This document shows, piece after piece, positions 10,869 through 22,420 of a DNA stretch of 64,000 nucleotides (the stretch's first letter is position 1; the number at the start of each line of letters is the position of its first letter). The notes beneath the pieces are model-generated. The model made no database searches. It was not told the origin of the DNA and worked only from the letters and a program-made list of their open reading frames with translations. A program made the translations under genes and the position numbers. Source of the stretch: Lasiosphaeria ovina (taxonomy: Eukaryota; Ascomycota; Sordariomycetes; Sordariales; Lasiosphaeriaceae); the NCBI GenBank assembly GCA_033439765.1, contig JAULSN010000002.1, forward strand, positions 3,534,001 through 3,598,000. The letters run 5' to 3'.

Positions 10869-12913
10869 ATCTACTCCACCTAGTCTTGATGAGCCTTGTG
10901 GGCCACTAAGAGTTGTGGCGTTGTACCCAAAGGGACTCTAAAGGCAAATCCTATGATGTTGCCAAATGGCTGGATGCAACTCTCAAAGGATGCGTAGGAT
11001 GCGTAAGGGCTTGGAGGAGAGGGATGGAATGTGGCAAGATACGGTGTTGGATGGAATATAGAAATATTGGATGGGGAGAGAAGGCTGATAAAAAATGGGG
11101 GAGGGACGATGTTGATAACGAGAATGCACCACCGAGTGCCGATTGCTGTGGCACGATAGTAAAATGACTCACTGGCAAGTCCCATGCGAGAAAAAAGGGT
11201 GCTGATTTCGCAGGAAGAGATGGGAGAGATGCCTATCAAATTTTCGCGTGGTCCGTGGCCGAAAGAGGGGTACTAGTTGGTATTTGTGTGTTGGGCGGGT
11301 ACTTGGCACTAACCGCGTTGCACGCACACACCGGGGGGGCTGACACCCAACTTGTCGACCCATCCCCCCCCTCCTTCATCACACCCGCCCCACATATCGA
11401 CAAGCAGTCCCAATGCCCGAGGAAGATAGGGTGGCCTTTTCCTGCGCCTCAACAGTCAACCTGGTTAACCCCGACCGTGATTCTCGGTCCAGCTCACCTT
11501 GATTTAGTCTACATGACTACAACCAGCTCTTTCTTGGAGAGGAACATCCCCACACGAGTAACCGTGGTTAACCCGAACAGCCTCTGATATCTGACAGTCG
11601 GCACACCGCTGTTTGGTGAGTGCATCTATCACTATTAAAGCTAATTATAGTCTAGATAAAGGTGTGAATTTTTTGGAAGGTGAGAGTTGATGCTTGATGT
11701 GGACGACGGGCGAGATATCTCCACCAAAGCCTGGTGTGGCGTTTGGTCAACTTGGGAACCAACCGACAGCACCGAGCTTTGAACATCAAAGATATGAGGA
11801 AACGGCGTATAAAGCGGTAAATCAGAGCCATTACCAAGAATCTTAGTTACCTGTCTTACTCGATATGGGACCAGCACAAGACGGCGTCGACTCGAGATAC
11901 TCATTTCACTTTGGTTCCCTACCTTATGTCGTCATCCCATCGTTGAAACCAGAAGAAAAACCGACTTTGAACTTGCACGCGAAACAGCCAAAATGTCAGA
12001 CAATTGAAAGACGGAAATGTGGATGGCAAATGAGACACTGCTGGCGGAAGTCGCCAGTACGCAAGAGTGTGCGCACTAAATCGCCTCAGGCGCCCAGAAC
12101 TGCCACATCCCAATCCTGTTGCTGCCATAACAACGAGAACAAGGGATACTAATCTAGAAAAAACTTCGCAAAGTCGTTTATTGGGTTCTATCTTGACATT
12201 ATCACAACACTGATTCATTTCATAGGCGGTTATGCAGCAGATAGTTGTCTCTCCAGTTGTTGGGCTGGAATCACATGTCGTTGGGCGTATTACGTAATCC
12301 AATGCCTTGCCTCAGGTAGTGCGGTTGAGGGCTGCGAAGAGCGATGCACAGCAATCCGAAACATCCCGCTTCCAATATCGCGGCAATATTAAGACCGTGA
12401 GTTACAATGTTTGCTGTGTAGGTGCTGTCTCAGGACTTGGTTTCAGTTGACAACTGCTGGATAGAAACCCCCAACAACGAGCGTTCTGGATGGCGACATT
12501 TCTCAACCCTAACCCCGATATCGAAGACCACCGCACTAGATTTTATCCCCCCCAAACAAGAGTGCAACTACGATAGCTTCCGCCGCACGTGATTTTATAC
12601 AATTTCGAAAAGAACTGTAAGCAGAAATGTCTGTCGAGCAGCTCCAAACTCGTTTCCGGGTTACCATGATTTGGGGAGCGAGACAGTCACTGACAGTGGG
12701 AATAGATAGCACCGACATCTCCATCACGGGAACAATGGCAAAGGCAGATGAAGTCAAATGATTGGCGCCATTGATCCCATGAGATTGGTTAGGAAGGCGG
12801 TAATCAGATGGTGACCGCCGCAGATGAAGGCAGCGCTAAAACGCCCGCGGAATCCCATCCCAAAGAAATCCGACCATGAAGCCAAAGATCAGCTTCAAAT
12901 CCCCAATCTCACA
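10869..12913. other. Intergenic; no supported gene
   Basis: Several frames of 60-127 codons occur on both strands (for example 11919-12302 minus and 11255-11587 plus), without recognisable motifs. The first part is the probable promoter of the minus-strand zinc-ribbon gene; the last part is the 3' flank of the con-10 gene. Confidence 0.5.
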
Positions 12914-13367
12914 TCACTCATCGTCACTGCCACCGCCTCCCGACGCCAAACCACCCTTGCGGCCGGCCTCGCGGGCTCGCTCACTGCCAGCCTCAAAGCT
13001 GCCCGACGAGGCTTGGCCACCCTTGGACGCGATGGCGCGCACCTCCTCCTTGGGGCTGCGGGATTCATTAGTCTCTCATGACAGACGGAAGATGGGGTAG
13101 AAGCAAATTGCATACCGATTGGCAAAGTTGCCCGGGTTGTCCGAGGCATTGTTGAGACCCTGGCCGCCGCCGGTGCTAGCCTCGTCGCTAGAGGCGTTGT
13201 TGTCGTTCTTGTGGCTGGCTCTGCCGCCCTTGGCCGCGATCTCGCGGACCTCCTCTGTGGGACTGCGAAGCAGAGAACGTGTTAGTGAGTTGAGGAGGCG
13301 CACCCTCCAGTGATGTCACGCACCGGTTGGCAAAGTTGCCAGGGTTGTTATTGCCGTGGTCAGCCAT
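12914..13367 (-). CDS. con-10: Conidiation-specific protein 10 homologue
   Basis: The predicted protein has 110 residues from three exons: 13367-13324, 13262-13116 and 13055-12914. Two introns of 61 and 60 nt both split an Arg codon after the block NPGNFANR, so the exon pattern mirrors the repeat pattern. The family's short KGG motifs appear three times: IAAKGGRAS, IASKGGQAS and AGRKGGLASG; the preceding NPGNFANR block appears twice. CON-10 and the related stress-induced KGG proteins are small, hydrophilic and abundant in asexual spores and under stress; their biochemical role is unresolved. This copy is longer than the 86-residue Neurospora protein, apparently through an extra repeat. A TATA-like element and a CACGTG box lie upstream. 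Confidence 0.92.
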
Positions 13368-13500
13368 GCTGATAGTAGACGTGCAAAGTTTGCAGGTGCT
13401 TCTTTGTGGCGTTTGCTGTTGGAGGTAGCCTCAAGTAGGATTGCAGATGGTTGCTCTGAGCTGCTTTGGTTGAGAAGAGGTTGAGAAGGAAAGAGAGGCC

Positions 13501-13535
13501 TTATATGCCTAGATTTGGATGCCAGTCCTCACGTG
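13501..13535 (-). promoter_or_regulatory. Probable promoter elements of the con-10 gene
   Basis: On the minus strand a TATAA element (13501-13505) lies about 135 nt upstream of the ATG at 13367, and a palindromic CACGTG box (13530-13535) stands 25 nt further upstream. The assignment rests on position only. Confidence 0.45.
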
Positions 13536-13559
13536 CCTGGCTGAGTGAGAATGACGCAG

Positions 13560-14027
13560 GAGGTCACGATGTGAGTGAATACCGGTGACGTAACCGATTA
13601 TGCACGGTGGCGACGGGCAGGAGCAAACAGCTATTGGTGGGTCCTCTGAACAAGGGCCCAAGATATTGGGCGATTACAGCGCTTTCCAGGGCTTTCCAGC
13701 TATGCGTGGACGAGTTAATTCCAGGTTATTGTACGTGGTTTTTTGTTTCTTTTTCCTGAGCCCTAGCTCCCGGCAAGCCCGTCCCGGCAGCTTGGGTGGT
13801 GATCAGTGTGGGGGGTGGGGATCCGTCCGAACAGCCAACCACTGCCCAAACATCCCATTGGTCTTTCCGTTTGTGGATGCGTCACTTAACGCCGCGATGA
13901 CATCTACACTACTCCTTGTATGCTATTTACTGAGCTGCATTATGCGAGGTTTTATGTAAGTGGCTGCTTACTGACAGTTTTGGCTGGGGTGCCGCTTCAT
14001 AGCAACAGTGTTGTTATTTTTTAGGGT
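13560..14027. other. Intergenic; no supported gene
   Basis: A 119-codon frame at 13600-13959 has no recognisable domain. The stretch ends at the terminal repeat of the MITE. Confidence 0.45.
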
Positions 14028-14470
14028 TAACGTGCGTGATAAGCGAGTTAGCCAGACAAGCGAGCTAGCCACTTCAACTTCTCATATATAACCCTGAGAA
14101 TATATCTTTATAAAAGTCATCTAATTCTTAGTAAAAACTTCTAAAAACTTCAAACTTGTAATATAAGTATATAATATGAGTAAAAATGTATACCATTACT
14201 TGCTGACTAATTTAGCCTTGAAAAACGGAATATAACCCTAGGGTTATATATGTAGGCAAGATTGTAACTACAAGTTTACTATCTTATACTTAGTGTAAAA
14301 TTTTACATAAAATCATAATAAGTTTCTTCATTATTATAAACCCTAATATCAAATCTCGGGGCCTTTTACTAAGGTTTGGTGATTTTAGCAAGGGTTAAAT
14401 TTCAGGGTTATGTTAGGGAAATCGGGTGGCTAACTCGCTTGTCTGGCTAACTCGCTTATCACGCACGTTA
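14028..14470. mobile_element. MITE with 44-bp terminal inverted repeats
   Basis: The left end (taacgtgcgtgataagcgag..., 14028-14071) and the inverse complement of the right end (14427-14470) agree over 44 bases with one mismatch. Each arm itself contains a short direct repeat, GCGAGTTAGCCA twice. If the outermost TA is the target duplication, the repeat proper begins ACGTGCGTGATAAG, consistent with a Tc1/mariner-pogo class element, which duplicates TA. The interior is AT-rich and has no coding frame, so this is a non-autonomous element of about 440 bp. Confidence 0.85.
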
Positions 14471-15567
14471 GGTTTATCAGAACCAAAACATACGGCGAGG
14501 CAGAAACCCTACTGTGTAGGACGACAGGAGAGACAACAGGCCGCGGGCGAATTGACTCTTCTGCAGGAGACAGGTGTCCAGAGAGCGATGACTAAAATAT
14601 GTCCAAGAACAATTGATCGCCTCCAGGCGGGTTCTATTACACTTGTAGGTAGACCCATCTTACACTTGTAAGTAGACCCATCACATGATGTCCACAGTCA
14701 GCTCCTTGAATTAAGCTGGACTTGGTACATTCATCAGCATTGGCGTCGAGCACCAGAATGTCGACGTTCGATCTTTTAGGACATTCTGGCAGCACCCAAA
14801 TTAGTTTCACTGTCCAAGGCCATTAGGCTGTCTAGGTGCTTAGGCGAGTTAAATTGCACTATGCTCGAGGATACCAATGTAAAAACGACTGGCTCAAAGA
14901 TCTCGTATCAAGGCACTCTACTCATCTTGCTGTCCCTTTCAGTGCATACCTAGTACAACGTTTGTTATGCCTACCCAAATAATGTCTTAGCGTTGTTGAC
15001 GTTGGCTGACTCTTCTTAGGAACTGTTGGAGCTATCCAAAGGCGCGAGTGGTGACGACGAAGGAAACCTGTCATGAGACGGACTAAGTTGAATTGAGTAG
15101 AATCGAAGGAGACTCGATGACCGGATCAGTTTCGAAGCCGAAGTGTACCCCGCTTTCCATTTTGGGGTCGAGTACCAAGCTGTGTCCAGTCACAGTGAGA
15201 CAGACGCAACCCGCTTGGAGATGTGGTCGTCGTCTGGTCTGTCTCCATCCGAACACTGAGGTGACGGAAACTGCGCGACCACATTACAGTGGAGGGGATC
15301 GCCCGGCGAACGGCTGTCGAGCAGCGGCTATTACCTTGGGTGCCAATATCCACGTAGCATGGAGAAGCCGAACCAATGCCATGCCTTGCAGCCCTTGGCT
15401 CGGTCGCGACGCATGATTTTGCGCGTTTCAGCATGGCGGGTGTCTCGTGACACAATGGAAGGCCTTCAGCCGCCGGCAGCACAGGCAGCACCGCGAATGC
15501 AGATGCCACCGCCAAGTGCGTGCCAGCTCCGACCTCGATCCGTGTCTCAAATGCATTCCTGGAAATG

Positions 15568-15598
<31 letters not shown>

Positions 15599-15780
15599 CA
15601 GATAGCTCTTCGACAGTTTCGCTATTTATTATTACCTGCCTTGCACGACTCGGCTTTTGAACTCGACCAACGCGTCAAGCTGCATCGCCCAAGGGGCCAG
15701 GATTCACGGCTCGCTTGGCTCTGTTCTGCTCTGCTCTCTCATGCGACCCCGCCGGCGACGCTCGCTGGACGTTGCCCAAG
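14471..15780. other. Intergenic; no supported gene
   Basis: Frames at 14426-14671, 15093-15416 and 15126-15599 (minus) lack recognisable motifs. A run of about 23 A bases lies at 15568-15590. A TATA-like ctatttatta at 15622-15631 is a plausible promoter element for the downstream hydrolase gene. Confidence 0.5.
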
Positions 15781-18700
15781 ATGCCCAGCTACGAACCCAC
15801 ACCGAAGCGCTTCTCGATGCTTTCCGTGTCGCAGTCGGCATCGCGGAGGACCAGCTTTGACGACACTGCCCGACCAGCCTTTGGGGACGACACCCACGAC
15901 AGTGCGGAGCCTGTATCACACTTTGCACCTGTCGATTTCATTGGCGCCATCAAGCAGGTCCAAAATTCCCGCGGCAGTGACACAGCAGCACCAGACGGCG
16001 AGAAAGAAAGGGGCAGAAGCAGGAAGATTGAGGGCGACAGGAGCTCGACACTAGACCAGCCAGGGGCGATAAAGGTACCGTCCGCCCGGAGGGAAACCAG
16101 CGAAAGCACCAGACAAAAGATTGCCATGTGGGAGGAGCGGAGTCGAAGCCAGAGCAAGGGCCGCAGTAAGAGCAGGGGAAGAGACCTAGGTGCTGGGAGC
16201 AGAATAAGCGTCGTCCCCGAGGTGCCCGAGCTGGCAGCTGTCTTGTCGCAGCTGCAAGAAAAAGAAGCGGGCGACAGGCTGAAGGAGCCAGTTGAAGTTG
16301 GCACAAATACAACAAGAGTGGAAGACGACAGCCGCAAGCCACCCGAAGCTTCCATCAACAGACCGTACGGGACCCAAAACGAACTTAACAGCCACCTTGT
16401 TATCAATGTCCACGGCCAGGCTGCACACCATTCATCTGAATCTGCGTGGGAGGATAGTCCAATCGACAACGAAACAAAGTTTCTGCCCGAACCGCTCAAT
16501 GGGTCAGATGCTTCTGAGACGGCCGCTGTCGAGCAAGTTAGGGCAGTAGAAAACCCCATCATCCTTTACGGCAATCGCCATCCTCATGGCCCGCAAGCTA
16601 TTATATCCAGGCCGCCGAGTCCGGCTGAGCCCGCAGGGGTGCATCGGCCTCAAACACCAACCCGAATCTCTCCAGATTTTATCCCAACACCTGACACTAC
16701 GCCAGGTCCAACTCGAGCGGGCGATGCTTTAGAAGATCAAGACAGAGTAGTTGCAGTTCTGAAGCAATCTGAGCTTCCCGACTTACGCCGGTTGAACATC
16801 GCAAACACCAATTTCACCGAGGACGAGCCCGCACAAGACTGGAAAGGAGATGCCAAAAAGGAGCTCTCAACCCCAACGTCAATGCCGTCAACACCAGTCG
16901 ATTCGATTCCGACACGGAGTTTTGCACTTCCCCTCACCCCGGAAGCTACCCCGGAACAGCCACGAAAGCATGCCCGGCAACCTGCGGAGGTCTCGGCAGC
17001 GAGCCCAAAGAGCCCGGTATCCCCACAAGAAATTCCATACACAGCTCTTGCGCCAGGTCCACGGCGGTTAGAGGACGAGACCGTACCGGAGACCGCAGAG
17101 CAGTTCCATCTACCTTCTGGCCTGCTTACAGATGCTGTAACGGAACAAGGCCGTGCCAAAAAAGCCGCACCTGCGCCGGTCCAGCTTTTCGACAATGCCA
17201 GTGCCAGTGACGCCAATTCGCATTATCATGAGATTTGGAAGGTGACAGACTACGCGCCGGAGTTTCCTCTGCCGTCGAGACCGTCGACCCGAGGCCCGAG
17301 GCCGGATTTGACGGGCAACACCAGGCTCGACGGGACCCCGCTCAAAGAGCTTCCCCGAAGCCAACTGTCGGCGGTGGCAACGCCCTATCAGCCGCAGCAG
17401 ACGCTGAATCCGTACCCGCATCCACGCGACGAGTCGGGCAGAGCTGGTGTCGGGCAGTGGGCTATTGATATCCCGCCTTCGCCTTCAGCGGCGTACGTGC
17501 CTGAGGAGGACGAGGGGCCCCGGCCGACGAAGCCGAGAAGACGAAGCAGGACGCGACAGAAGCATGGCGGGGCCAGATTTACCGATCGCCGCCAACCTGA
17601 GCGACACGAATGGGATGCGCCGCCCGTCATCGAGAGGGCCATCCACGCGGCTTCAGTCAGTATGATCCAGGGGCTGACTGTCCCCGTGGTGTTGTATCGC
17701 GGACTGCGGGATTTGTACTACCCTCCGCCCGGCCGACCCGACATCATCAAGGCCTACCCAGTCAGGAGGCGGCTTCCGGTTCGGTGAGACAATGAACCTC
17801 TTCTGTTGCAAATTTTTGGACGAAAACGTGAGACTAATAGCTGGCAGCATCTTCTTCCCCACCCTCTACGACTTGACCTCGCCGGCATTGCTCCCAACCG
17901 TCTTCACGATCCACGGTGGCGGTTTCACCGTTGGCGCGTCGTCCGACGACGACATATGGAACCGCAACTTCTGCGACTCGTTCACCTCGCTCGTCATATC
18001 GCTCAACTACGCCAAGGCGCCCTGGGCGGCATTCCCCAACCCGCTCCTGGACGCCGAGGCGCTCTACCACGCCGTGCTCAACGACGAGTCGCTGCCCATC
18101 GACCGCATGCGCACGGCGCTCTGCGGCTTCGACGCCGGCGCCAACCTGGCCCTCGGCCTCTCGCAGCTGCCCAGCGTGCGGACCGGCTGCGACCCCAACG
18201 CCATCCACCCCTCGTACCCCTACTTTGCGCAGCCGCCGCGGTCGAACCCGCCGCCCGCCGCCGTGATATCCGTCTGCGGCATCCTCGACTTCAGCATGTC
18301 GCCGTCGCGCAAGGCCCGCACGCGCCCGTACAAGCGGCAGCTGCGGGGCCCCCGCGGCTGGGGCCCCGGGCTGGACTGGATGGCGCGCATGCTGCCGTCG
18401 AGCGCGTGGAGCTACATCCCATACGGCCACGAGATCTCGGACCCGCTGCTGTCGCCGGCGTATGCGTCGCGGGCCGACCTGCCGCCACACGTGTTCGTGG
18501 TGGCGGCCGAGCTCGACTGCCTGGCGCACGAGTCGTGGCGGGCCGCGTCGGTGTGGGCCGGGCGCGCCGTGCCGGACACGGACGTCCCCGTGGGCAGGCG
18601 GGGCCCGAGCCAGTGGCGCGGGTGCCTGGACGACGGGGCGGGCGACGGCGGCGGCGGGGTCAAGTTTGGCTGGACCGAGACGCACACGGGCGGCGGCAGC

Positions 18701-18865
18701 ACGCGCTGGCTGCTGGTGCCCGACGTCGTGCACGGCTTCGACTCGGTCGCCTGGCGGAACAAGTACCTGTGGGGCGACGAGGAGGCGCGCATGGACGCCG
18801 AGATGAAGACGATTGCGTACCAGCGGGAAGTGGGCGAGTGGCTGTGGACGACCGTGTGGAGCTGA
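15781..18865 (+). CDS. Alpha/beta hydrolase-fold protein with long disordered N-terminus
   Basis: The predicted protein has 1006 residues from exons 15781-17783 and 17848-18865. The 64-nt intron (GTGAGA donor, GGCAG acceptor) joins RRRLPVR to IFFPTLYDL and converts two adjacent frames into one gene; using the nearer AG at 17840 would break the frame. Residues 1-630 are Pro/Ser/Glu/Arg-rich and probably disordered, with an RS-like stretch near residue 130. Residues 640-1006 form an alpha/beta hydrolase_3-like domain: HGGGF oxyanion motif at about 689, nucleophile elbow at about 760, AELDCLAHES (acid residue) at about 888, and VVHGF (catalytic His) at about 961. The elbow reads GFDAG: the expected Ser is Asp, with no ambiguity in the codon (gac). 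It is either a pseudo-hydrolase or uses Asp chemistry. The frame opens further upstream, but 15781 is its first ATG. Confidence 0.85.
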
Positions 18866-19383
18866 GTGACGGCGTGTGTATCTGATCATTTCAGCCTCGC
18901 CCGCATTGCATTTACAAGAATTTAAAGAGTAACTATCGAATCTTGAGGGTTTTCACCGAGTTTTTGGCGGCTTCAGCCACTGCCAATGTCTCGTGGTTAA
19001 TTGTTCTACTCTCCTTGGTTTAGAGAGAGAGTAGTAGAATTGGCCGACGCACCCGAGATGTTGAATAGAATGTATACGTCAATAAAGGTAAGAAAGGCAT
19101 GTTAGCTATAAGGCAAGGTTCCGTGCTAAAATAATAGTTATTTAAGAGCATGCTACAGTACGTTGTGCCGTCGATGTGCTTCTACCGCTGGGACAAGCCA
19201 CAGTGGATATGCAACCATTGATTGGCTGGTCTCGAACCCCCCTGCCTAGCGTCCGCGTATTCCGGGCCCAGATCGCGAACGTGTCCAAATCGTATTTTCT
19301 AGTTCAATGAGCAACGGGGACAGTGGTTACACAACCACAGTTTAAAAGAGAACATTAAACCGCCAAAACATCGGAGGTCCCCG
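18866..19383. other. Intergenic
   Basis: Contains the 3' flank of the hydrolase gene and the promoter region of the MFS gene. No gene or clear repeat seen. Confidence 0.5.
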
Positions 19384-19611
19384 ATGACAGAAACCACGCT
19401 CCAGAATCTCGAGCCCGACGAGAAGCGCGATGCCGCAATTGCAAATTCTGCCGACGGCCGGAATGGCGCCGGGATACCAGAACCCGCGGCCAGTGACGGC
19501 GCCGACCAGGAAAAGCAAAAGGTCTACCTCACAGGGTGGCGGCTGCACACTCTGACAGCCGGGTAAGCGAGCCGCACTCCTTTTGTTGATATCGGCGTTG
19601 ACACAGCTGAC

Positions 19612-19644
<33 letters not shown>

Positions 19645-21584
19645 AGGCTCTGTCTGTCGCTCCTGCTGTCCACGCTCGAGACGACAATCGTCAGCACGTC
19701 GCTCGTGTCCATCGTCAACGCGCTCGACGGCTTCAGCCAGAGCGGCTGGGTCGTCACGGCGTACTTTCTCACCTACACCGGTGAGTGGTAGTTAATTGGA
19801 TGACATCGCGCTCATTTCAGCTCGGCTTATTTACCTGCGTCGTGTCTTGCCAGGCTTCCTCGTCGTCTACGCCAAACTGAGCGATATTGTCGGCTGTAAG
19901 CCGCTGATCATGTTCGCCGTGGCCGTGTTCACCGTCTTCTCCATCGCGTGCGGCCTGTCGTCGTCGATGCTGCTGCTGTAAGCTACACACACTCTCTCTC
20001 TCCCTCCCACTGGGGTTGTCCTTGACCGTTCCTGATTAATTACTTAGGATCGTGTTCCGCGCGTTCCAGGGCGTCGGCGCCTCGGGCATCTATTCGCTGG
20101 TCACCGTCATGACGCCCCTGCTCGTGCCGCCCGCTAAGCTCGCCACCTACATCGCCGTCATCTCGTCCGTCTTCGCCATGTCCAGCGTGCTGGGCCCGCT
20201 ACTCGGCGGCGCCATCACCGACCACACGACGTGGAAATGGGTCTTTTTTCTCAAGTGCGTTCCCACTCTGAAGACGAGAAATGCAAAGCGCTGACATTGG
20301 TAATTAATCATTACCCAGCGGCCCCGCCGGCGCCGTCGCCATCGTCCTGCTGGCCGTCTCGGCGCCGCTGAGCTTCCCGTACCGCCGCCGGCCGGGCGGG
20401 TTCTTGGACGCGCTGGTAGCGGAGCGCGCGTGGCGGCGCGTCGACGTGCTGGGCGCCGTCGCGTCGCTCGCCGCCTCCATCCTCGTCGTCTTCGCCCTGC
20501 AGCAGGCCGGCGTCGCGTACCCGTGGCGCAGCGCGCCCGTCGTCGCGTGCTTCGTGCTCGCCGGCCTGCTGTGGGCCGGCTTCGTGGCGTGGGAGCGCAG
20601 GCTGTCGCTGCGCGTCGGCGGCGTCTGTGAGCCCATGTTCCCGTGGCGGCTGGCGCGGAACAGGTTTGTGGTCGGCCTGCTGTTGTGAGTTTTCTGTCTT
20701 TCTTTGGGGTTTCGTTCCTTTGTAGCTTTCTTTTTTTTTTTCCCTTGCCCGCCGGGAGTTGGCACCGGCTGACAGCAGCAGAAACGCATTCCTCACGGGC
20801 TTCCCCTTCATGGCCGCCATCATCAACATCCCGCAGCGCCTGCAGACGGTTAACGGCACCACGGCGATCGAGGCCGGCCTGCGTATGCTGCCGCTGCTGC
20901 TGTGCTCGCCCTTCTCGACCGCCCTAGCGGGCGTGGCCGTCTCCAAGCTCCGGCTGCCGCCCCTGTACGTGCTGGTCGTGGGCGGCGTCCTCCAGATGGT
21001 CGGCGTCGGGCTGTTCAGCTCGCTTGACGGGTACGGTCCAGACATACCGCCGGCGCAGTACGGGTACCAGGTCGTCATGGGGTTCGGCTTCGGCTTCAAC
21101 CTCAGCACCATCCTCATGATGGCGCCCATGGTGGTGCAGCTGAAGGACATGGGTACGTTGCGTCAACCCCCTCCCTACCCCAGTCACCAACACTCCACCA
21201 ACCTCTCAGCTTTGACACTGACAAACGCAAACCTATTTAGCCGTCGTGATGGGCTGGCTGACACAGATTCGCGTGCTGGGCGGCACCATCGGGCTGGCTG
21301 TGTGCTCAGCGCTGCTCAACAACCACATCACGTCAGAGACATCTGCGTTCCTGAGCGCCGACCAGACGGGCGCGCTGCTGCAGTCGTTCCAGAACATCCA
21401 CGCGCTGGCGCCGGACGTGCAGGACCGCGTGCGCGCCGTCTACGCGACCGGCTACAGCGGCCAGATGCGTGCCATGCTGTATTTCTGCGCCGCCGCGCTG
21501 CTGTCGCTTGCGCTGCTGGCCGAGCGCCGGCCGCGCCGCCTCCAGACGGCCGACGACGGCGAGTTTGTGCCGCCGGAGGGATAA
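19384..21584 (+). CDS. MFS transporter, DHA2 (14-TM) drug:H+ antiporter type
   Basis: The predicted protein has 574 residues from seven exons: 19384-19562, 19647-19780, 19854-19977, 20048-20254, 20319-20684, 20782-21152 and 21241-21584. After a roughly 60-residue hydrophilic N-terminus, TM1 contains STLETTIVSTSLVSIVNAL, the typical start of fungal 14-TM multidrug transporters. Motif A reads KLSDIVGCKPLIM and motif B [35 protein letters not shown] matches the TM5 antiporter region. It probably exports small molecules at the plasma membrane; the substrate cannot be inferred. The acceptor before exon 6 is ambiguous among three nearby AGs (20775, 20778, 20781); 20781 gives the most typical VVGLLLNAFLTGFPF. 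Members of this class often sit in metabolite clusters, but no biosynthetic enzyme adjoins it. Confidence 0.9.
19612..19645. repeat. GACGGC hexanucleotide repeat in MFS intron 1
   Basis: Five or more tandem GACGGC units fill the 3' end of intron 1 up to the acceptor AG at 19646, where a pyrimidine tract would be expected. The alternative AG at 19606 would give an immediate TGA, so the acceptor beyond the repeat is the one that preserves the frame. Confidence 0.7.
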
Positions 21585-22420
21585 TTGGGATATGATATTG
21601 GCAGGTGGTGTTCGCCTTGACGTCTTCTCGGTTTATCTCAGACTTGGGCATAATTAGAACTTCCCTATATAATCCCTATCTATCATAATTACCTATATTT
21701 CATCAATGCCTGGTGAATTCTGTAGTTTCCCAGAAATTGGTTCGCGAAACGTTATTAATCATCGCGGCTGCAGTTCCCCCAAAACAGGGGGCTTCCAAAA
21801 AAGGACCAGGAATTTAGAGTCAAACCACCGCACATCCCCCCCGCAGAACCTAGTGGGAGGAGACGAAGGAAACCGCAAAAATAACATACAACACCAGGGA
21901 TTCGCTGGTCGTCACCGACCCAACTACTAGTCTGGCGGTCGCTAGTTTATCTAGGGGAGAGCGGACGGGATCCCGAGTTCTCTAGCACCTATGGTCGTAT
22001 GTGACAGTTATAGTAGTTAACTCCGGTTATGGGAAGGACGGGAGGAGACACGTAAGGCGTATAGTATAAAGGAGGCGTGTTGCCGTATAGTATAATTAGT
22101 ATATATAGATAGTAATTAAAGGAATGGATTAATTGAAGCGCGGTGGAGCGGCCGTACCACATGTTCGGCGACGACCGCGGCCTCCCAGGCTTGTAGTATC
22201 ATCGAGGCACAAGGCTCCCGCTAGGAAGTTCAGTTTTCCTGTCTACTTGATGTATATCTTTGTTTCTTTCAGTCCCAGGTCTTTGTAAGCTCGAACTTTC
22301 CCTACGTCCCCAGACTTGCCTATTAATTACTCCCTAGGACCCATCCTCATTCCACATAACTCGCATATTACACACCAGCACCCATCCACCGACCCCTATT
22401 ACCCGTCAACTACACATTAG
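21585..22420. other. Intergenic, partly AT-rich
   Basis: No gene seen. The stretch 22030-22140 is AT-rich with repeated tatagtataa strings and looks like eroded repeat DNA. Confidence 0.45.

Noticed and set aside
15126..15599. 157-codon minus-strand frame
   Set aside because: Begins with codons derived from a poly-A run (FFFFFFFF) and contains no recognisable domain.
17792..18865. Separate hydrolase gene starting at 17792
   Set aside because: The ATG lies within the probable intron 17784-17847; splicing joins the upstream frame directly to the hydrolase domain with good donor, branch and acceptor signals.
17834..18889. 351-codon minus-strand frame
   Set aside because: GC-rich shadow of the alpha/beta hydrolase exon; Arg/Val/Ala-rich without motif.
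19225..19260. tRNA-like T-arm (ggttcgagacc on the minus strand)
   Set aside because: The five-base T stem does not pair and no matching acceptor, D or anticodon stems are found.
19583..19795. Asp-Gly repeat peptide
   Set aside because: It is the GACGGC intronic microsatellite read in a wrong frame and overlaps MFS exon 2.
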